Positions 1-5,094 of a stretch of DNA of 5,094 nt are shown here, piece after piece. Both the position numbers and the translations under genes were made by a program. Source of the DNA: an uncultured Peptostreptococcaceae bacterium (GTDB lineage: Bacteria > Bacillota > Clostridia > Tissierellales > Peptoniphilaceae); contig CAMDZK010000102.1 in assembly GCA_945910665.1 (NCBI GenBank), forward strand, positions 1 through 5,094, given 5' to 3'. The notes below the pieces were generated by a model. It was not told the DNA's origin, did not search any database, and saw only the letters and a list, made by a program, of their open reading frames with translations. How positions within the stretch are numbered: position 1 is the first letter of the stretch; each line of letters starts with the position of its first letter.

Positions 1-1102
1 CATCTTCCAAGAAGAACAAAAAGCGTGGCTTGCTGATTTTGCTTTATACATGACAATTAAGTCCAATCAAGGCGAAAAATCTTGGGAAGATTGGGAAAAT
101 TCACTTCGCTTACGTGAAGAAGAAGCTATGAAGACTTTTATGGAAGAGCATAAAGAAGAACTGCTGTACCATATTTTTGTTCAATATAAATTTTACGAAC
201 AGTGGAAAAAATTGAAAGAATACGCCAACGAAAAAGGCATTCGTATTATCGGTGATATCCCCATTTACGTCGCGATGGATTCGGCGGAAATTTGGTCGCA
301 TCCTCATTTATTCCACTTAGATAAAGACAGAAATCCTACACTCGTAGGTGGAGTTCCTCCCGATGCCTTTACGGATGAAGGGCAGTTATGGGGAAATCCT
401 CTCTATGATTGGAAAAAACACGAAGCAGAAGGCTTTGCTTGGTGGCTCAGTCGATTAGAGGGCGTGGCAAAATTATACGATGTGCTACGCATTGACCATT
501 TTAGAGGATTCGAAGCCTATTGGGCAATCCCAGCTGGGTCAAAAACAGCCGCAACAGGACAATGGATCAAGGCTCCTGGGGCTGCACTCTTTAAAAAAGT
601 AAATGATACATTCCCTGGTTTTGACATTATCGCAGAAGATTTAGGTTATATGACAGAAGACGTCGTGCAACTTCGAAAAAATTCCCGTTATCCGGGGATG
701 CAAGTCCTTCAATTCTCCTTTGGAGGCAATATGGACTCCGATGCTCTCGTGCATAAACACGCACGGGATGAAATTGTCTATATCGGCAGTCATGACAATC
801 AAACGTTAAAACAATGGTTCGAAGAAACACCAGCCTATGAGCGTGAATATGCAACCCACTATTTTAATCTCACAGAAGAAGAAGGATTAAACTGGGGATT
901 TATCCGTGGCGCTATGAGTTCTGTAGCAAACACGGCCATATTCCAAGTGCAAGATCTCCTGTTTTTAGGAAAAGAAGCGCGCATGAATGAACCGGGCACC
1001 GTAGGAGGAAACTGGAAGTGGCGCATGGAAAAAGGCGCATTAAATGATACAATTGCAAATAAACTCAAAGAACGAACACTATGGTTTGGGAGAAAAGGAT
1101 GA
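1..1102 (+). CDS. malQ: 4-alpha-glucanotransferase (amylomaltase, GH77), 3' part; N-terminus beyond window
   Basis: This cytoplasmic disproportionating enzyme transfers alpha-1,4-glucan segments between maltodextrins, making longer chains for the phosphorylase and releasing glucose. The reading frame is open from base 2, and the residues before the first Met at 50 (including WLADFALYM) already match the family, so that Met is internal. About 366 residues are visible; the family usually has about 500, so roughly 130 are missing. GH77 signatures in order are GDIPIYVAMDSAEIW, GVPPDAFTDEGQLWGNPLYDW (about 350-412), LRIDHFRGFEAYW with the nucleophile Asp at 494-496, IIAEDLG with the acid/base Glu at 635-637, GSHDNQT with the third catalytic Asp at 794-796, and ARMNEPGTVGGNWKWR near the C-terminus. 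All three catalytic acids are intact. The stop TGA overlaps the glgP start as ATGA, implying translational coupling. Its promoter lies outside the window. Confidence 0.96.
   Translation, partial: IFQEEQKAWLADFALYMTIKSNQGEKSWEDWENSLRLREEEAMKTFMEEHKEELLYHIFVQYKFYEQWKKLKEYANEKGIRIIGDIPIYVAMDSAEIWSHPHLFHLDKDRNPTLVGGVPPDAFTDEGQLWGNPLYDWKKHEAEGFAWWLSRLEGVAKLYDVLRIDHFRGFEAYWAIPAGSKTAATGQWIKAPGAALFKKVNDTFPGFDIIAEDLGYMTEDVVQLRKNSRYPGMQVLQFSFGGNMDSDALVHKHARDEIVYIGSHDNQTLKQWFEETPAYEREYATHYFNLTEEEGLNWGFIRGAMSSVANTAIFQVQDLLFLGKEARMNEPGTVGGNWKWRMEKGALNDTIANKLKERTLWFGRKG
1088..1092 (+). promoter_or_regulatory. Ribosome binding site deciding the glgP start
   Basis: GGGAG lies 6 nt before the ATG at 1099 and sits inside the last codons of malQ. 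An in-frame ATG at 1081 has no comparable upstream site, so 1099 is preferred. Confidence 0.75.
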
Positions 1103-3516
1103 AACGAGAAACATTACAACAAAACTTCGAAATAATGCTAAAGCTTCGCTTTGCAAAAACAATCGAAACTTCAAGTACGAAAGAAAAATACTACGCCTTA
1201 GCTGACACGATTATGAGTATGTTAGCGGACAACTGGGCATCTTCTGAAACGACGTTCCAAGAAGGGAAAAGTGCCTATTATATGTCCCTAGAATTTCTTA
1301 TTGGACGTTCCTTAGGAAATAATATCGTCAACCTTTCCTTAGATGAAGACGTGCGTTCTTTTATTGAAGAGTTAGGGTTGAATTTTAAAGACATTGAAGA
1401 AGTGGAATACGACGCCGCCTTAGGAAATGGAGGCTTGGGAAGACTGGCTGCCTGCTTCATGGAAGCATCCGCCACTTGTGACCTTCCCCTTATGGGATAT
1501 GGCGTGCGCTATTCCCAAGGGATTTTCCGCCAACTTTTCTTAAATGGCTTCCAAAAAGAAGAAGGGGACGATTGGCTGAGAAATGGCGACCCATGGAGTC
1601 TCAGAAAAGAATCGGAAAGTGTGCTCGTGCGCTTTGGTGGCTCTACGGTTCGCGCCGTGCCTTATGATATTCCCATTGTGGGCTTTCAAACGAATACGGT
1701 GAATACCCTTCGTCTGTGGCAAGCAGAACCCATGGAACCTTTTGATTTTACAAAATACAATAACTTTGAATACGACGCATCCTTAGAAGAAAAAAACCGA
1801 GCAGAAGATATCACCCGCGTATTGTACCCAAATGATATGCAACGTTCAGGGAAAGTCCTTCGCTTCAAACAACAGTATTTCTTTGTCAGTGCATCGATTC
1901 AAGACATGGTCGCCCGCTTTAAAAAACGCGGGGGAGACATGCAAGAATTCGCCAAATATCATGCTATTCAACTAAACGATACGCATCCTGTCATCGCCTT
2001 GGCGGAACTCATGCGCGTGTTACTCGACGAAGAGCATTTGGAGTGGTCTGAAGCGTGGCGCATCGTCACAAAGACCTTCGCTTTTACAAATCATACAATT
2101 CTCTCAGAAGCGATGGAGAAATGGGACACAGACATTGTGGAAGAAGTATCGCCTCGTTGCTATTACATCATCACGCAAATCGACAAACGCTTTGTGGATG
2201 AAATGCAAGACATCAGTTACCATACCGATCAAATCAATCGAATGCGTATCATCAAAGACGGCATGGTCCACATGGCGCATCTCGCTCTCCACGGTTGCAA
2301 GAAAGTCAATGGCGTTGCGGCTCTCCACACGGAAATTTTGAAATCAGAAACTCTTTCTGATTGGTACAGATTGTATCCGGACAAATTTGTCAATAAAACC
2401 AACGGCATTACGCCTAGACGTTGGCTCAAATTTGCAAATCCACAATTATCATCATTCATTACAGAGCTTTTGGGGAACGAAGATTGGGTGACAGACTTAG
2501 AGCAGCTCAAAGGTTTAGAGAAATTTATGGAAGACGACGAAGTTCTCACGCGTCTTCAAGACATCAAACTTGAGAAGAAGAAAGAGCTCGCTGCCTATAT
2601 TAAAGAAGTAGAGCATATCGATATTGATCCAAATAGTATTTTTGACATTCAAATTAAGAGAATTCACGAATACAAACGCCAGCTCTTAAACGCACTCCAC
2701 ATTTGGGACTTATATTTGCGCTTAAAAGAAAATCCAGATCTAGACATGGTTCCAAGAACTTTTATATTTGGAGGAAAAGCAGCGCCTGGATACTTTAGAG
2801 CCAAAGGGGTCATCAAATATATCAACGAAATTGCAAAAGTCATCAATCATGATGAAAGCATTGGCGGAAAAATAAAAGTTGTCTTTGTCACGAACTACCG
2901 GGTAAGCTATGCGGAAAAACTCTTCCCAGCGGCTGATATTTCAGAACAAATTTCCACTGCCGGAAAAGAAGCCTCTGGTACGGGCAATATGAAATTTATG
3001 CTCAACGCAACACCGACTATCGGAACGATGGATGGCGCCAACGTTGAGATCGTAGAAGAAGCGGGCATTGAAAGCAACTTTATCTTTGGACGTACTGTGG
3101 AAGAACTACGAGAGATGGCCAGCACCTATGATCCAGTGAAAGTCTACAATGAACAAGAAGACGTGCGTCGTGTCGTCGACTCACTGATGGGGAACGATTT
3201 AAATGACGCGGGCAGTTACATGTTCTTAGAACTGTACAATAGTCTCGTACGTTCAAACAACGGGGACCGACCTGACCAATATTATGTATTGGAAGATTTT
3301 AAAGCCTATAAAGAAGCACAGATGGAAGTGGACAAGGCCTATCGTGACCAAAGAACTTGGGCGCAAAAATGCCTGAAAAACTTGGCCAACGTAGGGAAAT
3401 TCTCTGCCGACCGTACGATTAAAGAATACGCGTCAGAAATTTGGGACATCGAAGAACAAGACGTCCCTTGTATTGGTGGGCCATTGTGTCAGGAAAAAAG
3501 AGAATTAGAAAAATAA
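1099..3516 (+). CDS. glgP: Glycogen/maltodextrin phosphorylase (GT35, PLP-dependent)
   Basis: This cytoplasmic enzyme phosphorolyses the non-reducing ends of alpha-1,4-glucans to glucose-1-phosphate. From the ATG at 1099 the product is 805 residues, a normal length for bacterial phosphorylases. Visible family blocks are YYMSLEFLIGRSLGNN (about residues 60-75), LGNGGLGRLAACF (about 108-120), QLNDTHP (about 291-297), FVNKTNGITPRRWL, IQIKRIHEYKRQLLN, FGGKAAPGYFRAK, NYRVSYAEKLFPAADISEQIS, and the cofactor site EASGTGNMKFMLN. The Lys that forms the PLP Schiff base is residue 632 (2992-2994). The N-terminus is short, without the long regulatory extension of animal enzymes. The C-terminus runs about 20 residues past the usual helix (after EIWDI) into a tail with two Cys (PCIGGPLC). 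The gene overlaps malQ and precedes the HAD gene by 21 nt, so all three are probably one transcript. Sequence alone does not separate glycogen from maltodextrin preference; malQ as neighbour fits maltodextrin use. Confidence 0.97.
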   Translation: MKRETLQQNFEIMLKLRFAKTIETSSTKEKYYALADTIMSMLADNWASSETTFQEGKSAYYMSLEFLIGRSLGNNIVNLSLDEDVRSFIEELGLNFKDIEEVEYDAALGNGGLGRLAACFMEASATCDLPLMGYGVRYSQGIFRQLFLNGFQKEEGDDWLRNGDPWSLRKESESVLVRFGGSTVRAVPYDIPIVGFQTNTVNTLRLWQAEPMEPFDFTKYNNFEYDASLEEKNRAEDITRVLYPNDMQRSGKVLRFKQQYFFVSASIQDMVARFKKRGGDMQEFAKYHAIQLNDTHPVIALAELMRVLLDEEHLEWSEAWRIVTKTFAFTNHTILSEAMEKWDTDIVEEVSPRCYYIITQIDKRFVDEMQDISYHTDQINRMRIIKDGMVHMAHLALHGCKKVNGVAALHTEILKSETLSDWYRLYPDKFVNKTNGITPRRWLKFANPQLSSFITELLGNEDWVTDLEQLKGLEKFMEDDEVLTRLQDIKLEKKKELAAYIKEVEHIDIDPNSIFDIQIKRIHEYKRQLLNALHIWDLYLRLKENPDLDMVPRTFIFGGKAAPGYFRAKGVIKYINEIAKVINHDESIGGKIKVVFVTNYRVSYAEKLFPAADISEQISTAGKEASGTGNMKFMLNATPTIGTMDGANVEIVEEAGIESNFIFGRTVEELREMASTYDPVKVYNEQEDVRRVVDSLMGNDLNDAGSYMFLELYNSLVRSNNGDRPDQYYVLEDFKAYKEAQMEVDKAYRDQRTWAQKCLKNLANVGKFSADRTIKEYASEIWDIEEQDVPCIGGPLCQEKRELEK

Positions 3517-3537
3517 AAGACACGATTAGGAGAAAAT

Positions 3538-3999
3538 ATGCAAATACCAGGCTTTAAAGAAATTCACGCGATGAATTTATTGCTCGATTTTAATGGAACA
3601 ATTGCAATGGATGGGAAAATTTCAGAAGAAATACGAGAAATAATGAAAAAGTTGAGCCGTGAATACACCATCTATGTGCTCACTGCAGATACCAATGGTT
3701 CCGCTGCCAAGGAATTGGAGGACATGCCGGTGCTCCTCCGAACTTTTCCATCAGCAGAAGCTGCCGCAGAAAAAGTACGCGTGCTTCGTGAATTGGGTGA
3801 GGATAATTGTATCGCCATAGGCAATGGCCGAAATGATATGCCGATGTGCGAGTTAGCAGCGTTGTCCATTGCAGTAGTGGGTCGGGAGGGCACGTGTAGT
3901 AAACTCTTGTCGGTCACAGATATTTTTGTGCAGACGATTACAGACGCTCTCGAACTCTTACAAAATCCCAATCGCGTCATCGCGACGTTGAGAGGTTAA
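3538..3999 (+). CDS. HAD-superfamily protein of the 'soluble P-type ATPase-like' group, with Asn-substituted motifs
   Basis: A 153-residue soluble protein with a minimal HAD Rossmann core and no obvious cap domain. Motif I is DFNGT (residues 17-21): the nucleophile Asp17 is kept, but the usual second Asp (general acid/base) is Asn19. Motif II is the Thr of VLTADT (Thr49), motif III is probably Lys79, and motif IV is GNGRND (95-100), where the first acid of the usual GDGxxD is Asn96 and Asp100 remains. From memory, the opening IPG and the closing NPNRVIATLR resemble small HAD proteins often annotated as soluble P-type ATPase or HAD hydrolase, in which Asn at the second motif I position is common. 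AGGAG at 3528-3532 is 5 nt before the ATG; the internal ATG at 3571 has no such site. Substrate and activity are unknown. Phosphatase activity on a sugar phosphate is possible from context, but the lost acids argue for weak catalysis or a binding or regulatory role. Confidence 0.85.
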   Translation: MQIPGFKEIHAMNLLLDFNGTIAMDGKISEEIREIMKKLSREYTIYVLTADTNGSAAKELEDMPVLLRTFPSAEAAAEKVRVLRELGEDNCIAIGNGRNDMPMCELAALSIAVVGREGTCSKLLSVTDIFVQTITDALELLQNPNRVIATLRG

Positions 4000-4182
4000 T
4001 TATTGCGGCGTTGTCAAAAACGCAAGATACAAACTCACTGCGGCCACGATGAGTAGAATGATGGCCACAAGAAATGGTACACGAAATTCGCTGCCCTTTT
4101 TATGAAGAGCGGCGGATTTTTTTTGAAGAAAAGTTGAAAGTATGATGCTAATGATAAATGCGAAAAAGTAAATTCTTTGCAT
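4000..4182 (-). CDS. Small two-TM hypothetical membrane protein
   Basis: A 60-residue protein that I do not recognise as a named family. It starts MQRIYFFAFIISIILSTFL, a likely first membrane helix (about residues 4-19). A basic loop follows (KKSAALHKKGSEFR, about 21-34), then a second strongly hydrophobic helix (about 36-57, VPFLVAIILLIVAAVSLYLAF) and a short polar end. The ATG at 4182 has AGGAG 5 nt upstream, and this site overlaps the stop codon of the alpha/beta-hydrolase gene 8 nt away, so the two are probably translated from one mRNA. A longer in-frame start at 4221 lacks a binding site and would overlap the hydrolase. The stop codon abuts the HAD stop on the other strand. An A8 run within codons for QKK is the complement of the + strand terminator T tract. 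That a gene is present is supported by the start signals and hydrophobic pattern; the function is unknown. Confidence 0.65.
   Translation of the reverse strand: MQRIYFFAFIISIILSTFLQKKSAALHKKGSEFRVPFLVAIILLIVAAVSLYLAFLTTPQ
4084..4124 (+). terminator. Rho-independent terminator of the malQ-glgP-HAD operon, embedded antisense in the next gene
   Basis: The 5' arm CGCTGC (4089-4094) pairs with GCGGCG (4109-4114) including one G-U. After a C-A mismatch, CTT (4096-4098) pairs with AAG (4105-4107) around a TTTATG loop. The outer bases AAATT (4084-4088) can pair with GATTT (4115-4119). Eight T residues follow at 4117-4124. The hairpin starts about 85-90 nt past the HAD stop and is oriented for the + strand only; the opposite side has no long T run. 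Confidence 0.6.
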
Positions 4183-4187
4183 GCGCT

Positions 4188-4192
4188 CTCCT
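4188..4192 (-). promoter_or_regulatory. Ribosome binding site of the small membrane protein, overlapping the hydrolase stop
   Basis: On the minus strand the sequence reads TAGGAG, followed by 5 nt and ATG. The TAG is the hydrolase stop codon (4193-4191), which places termination on top of the next initiation site and favours coupling. Confidence 0.7.
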
Positions 4193-4940
4193 AAAGAAAT
4201 GTTCGGATCACGTGGATACACTCTTCATCTTCGTGTAAACATAGATGAGCGTGATGGTATCCATCAAAGCGGATCACGCGCGCTGTCGGATAATGCGTGA
4301 GGACAGATTCCACAGATGCTTTTGAGAGAATATCGGTGAATCGAGATCCATAGAGAAAGATGATTTGCGTATGGTGGGTATCCCGACAAAAATCTAACTG
4401 GTTTCTGCTGTTTGCTTTGATGAGATTTTTAATGGATTCATCGGACATTTGATCCACGATTTTGAAATAAAAGGGCATGTATTGTACAGGCAAAAAAAGT
4501 TTTTCTAGTTTACGTAAAACAAAAGGATCTCTTCGCTTTGATAAGTGGATCAGGCTGTAATAAAAACCATGAGCGGCCTTTCCAAAAATCTTTTGCACGG
4601 GAATCAGAGGAGGACCATCCAAAAACAGGGTCTTAATCCGTAAGTTTTGTTTGCAAAATAGTTCATTGGCTATAATTGCCCCCATGGAAATTCCGTAGAT
4701 TCCTTCAATCTCTCGTCCCACATGGGAAAGAAGGTAGGCTTCAATCTCTTCCGTTTCAGCTTCTGTGGAAATGAACTCCGTGGCTTCATCTTCCACATGG
4801 GCATTTAACGCAGGCACAACGAGATAATAGTCGTTCATTAATTCTTCAATTTTAGGAATCCAAATTTGCCATGGAATGAGAAGACCATGGATGAGGAGGA
4901 GAACTGGATTGTTGGGATTACCAAAAGTATGGAATTTCAA
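4191..4940 (-). CDS. Alpha/beta-hydrolase fold protein (TTG start)
   Basis: From TTG at 4940 the product is 249 residues beginning MKFHTFGNPNNPVLLLIHG, the usual opening of small alpha/beta-hydrolases: a first strand, then the HG oxyanion-hole motif (His18-Gly19). The nucleophile elbow is GISMG with Ser85. After LFLDGPP (about 106-111) comes a helical lid (about 115-190). The C-terminal strands are IIFLYGS (193-199) and RVIRFDGYHHAHLCLHEDE, where His229 or His230 is the likely catalytic His. The acid is less clear: the position after FLYGS usually carries Asp or Glu but reads RFTD here, so Asp203 is a candidate. There is no signal peptide; it is probably cytoplasmic. The substrate (ester, amide or other) cannot be told. 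It is followed at 8 nt by the small membrane protein and preceded by a hairpin array. The frame stays open upstream to an ATG at 5087, but those residues are translated repeat. Confidence 0.88.
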   Translation of the reverse strand: MKFHTFGNPNNPVLLLIHGLLIPWQIWIPKIEELMNDYYLVVPALNAHVEDEATEFISTEAETEEIEAYLLSHVGREIEGIYGISMGAIIANELFCKQNLRIKTLFLDGPPLIPVQKIFGKAAHGFYYSLIHLSKRRDPFVLRKLEKLFLPVQYMPFYFKIVDQMSDESIKNLIKANSRNQLDFCRDTHHTQIIFLYGSRFTDILSKASVESVLTHYPTARVIRFDGYHHAHLCLHEDEECIHVIRTFL

Positions 4941-4946
4941 TAGAAA

Positions 4947-4952
4947 CACCTC
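4947..4952 (-). promoter_or_regulatory. Ribosome binding site setting the TTG start of the hydrolase
   Basis: GAGGTG on the minus strand is followed by 6 nt and then TTG (4940-4938). The GTG within it is also in frame but has no binding site of its own. The ATG codons at 5087 and 5084 lie inside the hairpin array. Confidence 0.65.
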
Positions 4953-5092
4953 GGTATTACTATACCATAAATCACCTTCGGTGAATGATATTTCTCCCTT
5001 CGGTCGAAGTGAGATTCGTCTTCCGACGAGTGAACTTTTTGCTTCGCAAAAGTGGCGGTCCATTGCATCCAATTTGAAGTGCATCAAATTGG
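4953..5092 (-). repeat. Tandem array of six short hairpins (structured intergenic repeat or leader RNA)
   Basis: Six inverted repeats lie almost end to end. In minus-strand order: 5092-5069 (perfect 9-bp stem CCAATTTGA/TCAAATTGG, loop TGCACT); 5053-5034 (8 bp with one bulge, core GCGAAGC, loop GAA); 5031-5014 (7 bp with one G-T, loop GGAA); 5014-4993 (4+4 bp around one mismatch, loop GACC); 4984-4972 (TCACC/GGTGA, loop GAA); 4966-4953 (GGTAT/ATACC, loop AGTA). An AATATCAT linker separates the fourth and fifth. The pattern resembles hairpin-rich intergenic repeats that I recall from Clostridia, whose chance translation gives peptides like ISLRPKGEIS, seen here in frame. The last hairpin ends directly before the hydrolase ribosome binding site. 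The array may continue past the window edge. Whether it acts as RNA, as single-stranded DNA or as a MITE-like element is unknown. Confidence 0.7.
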
Positions 5093-5094
5093 GC

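Noticed and set aside
50..52. ATG at 50 as the true malQ start
   Set aside because: The frame is open to the window edge and the residues before this Met match the family, so the gene is cut by the window rather than short.
1081..1098. Upstream in-frame ATG as an alternative glgP start
   Set aside because: No ribosome binding site precedes it, while the ATG at 1099 has GGGAG at 6 nt and the common ATGA overlap.
2229..2549. 106-codon open frame antisense to glgP, and similar antisense frames across malQ, glgP and the HAD gene
   Set aside because: They lie opposite highly conserved coding sequence, lack convincing start signals and show no recognisable domains, so they are treated as shadows.
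3972..3985. TCGCG/CGCGA inverted repeat near the HAD stop as a terminator for either strand
   Set aside because: The stem is only 5 bp with a 4-nt loop and no T run follows on either strand; it lies within conserved coding sequence.
4183..4221. Longer start for the small membrane protein at 4221
   Set aside because: It lacks a binding site, overlaps the hydrolase end and adds polar residues before the first helix; the ATG at 4182 has AGGAG at 5 nt.
4959..4964. Minus-strand TATAGT preceded by TGG, resembling an extended -10 box for the hydrolase
   Set aside because: It would place the transcription start at about 4952, on the ribosome binding site, and it has no good -35 at proper spacing. 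It is also part of a hairpin stem and loop, so the resemblance is probably incidental.
4953..5092. CRISPR-like array
   Set aside because: The repeated feature is hairpin shape, not sequence: stems differ, spacing is irregular and no unit of constant length recurs.

Overview
The window reads as a bacterial chromosomal segment of fairly low-to-medium GC. Strong AGGAG-type ribosome binding sites, one TTG start, and a hairpin-rich intergenic repeat of a kind I associate with Clostridia and relatives all suggest a Bacillota (Firmicutes) host. This placement is an inference; no rRNA or other marker gene is present.

The left and central part (1-3999, + strand) is a tight operon for alpha-glucan breakdown. 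It holds the 3' three quarters of malQ (4-alpha-glucanotransferase, cut by the window edge), a complete glgP (glycogen/maltodextrin phosphorylase) whose ATG overlaps the malQ stop as ATGA, and, 21 nt further on, a small HAD-superfamily protein with altered catalytic motifs. MalQ rearranges short or branched-limit maltodextrins into longer chains and glucose. GlgP phosphorolyses chain ends to glucose-1-phosphate. The role of the HAD protein is unknown, but its position predicts co-expression with the two enzymes. A good intrinsic terminator for this operon lies about 90 nt past the last stop codon, inside the antisense strand of the next gene.

The right part (4000-4940, - strand) is a convergent two-gene unit: an alpha/beta-hydrolase, then, after 8 nt, a 60-residue protein with two predicted membrane segments. 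The stop codons of the two convergent operons touch (TAATTA, 3997-4002), so there is no intergenic DNA between them.

Upstream of the hydrolase, 4953-5092 is a compact run of six adjacent hairpins. Read on the minus strand, several have GAA, GGAA or similar loops. This is the most unusual element in the window. It stays open in frame with the hydrolase and would produce a falsely long N-terminus if annotated naively. The hydrolase most likely starts at a TTG at 4940, placed 6 nt after a GAGGTG ribosome binding site. No gene-free stretch longer than 300 bases is present.
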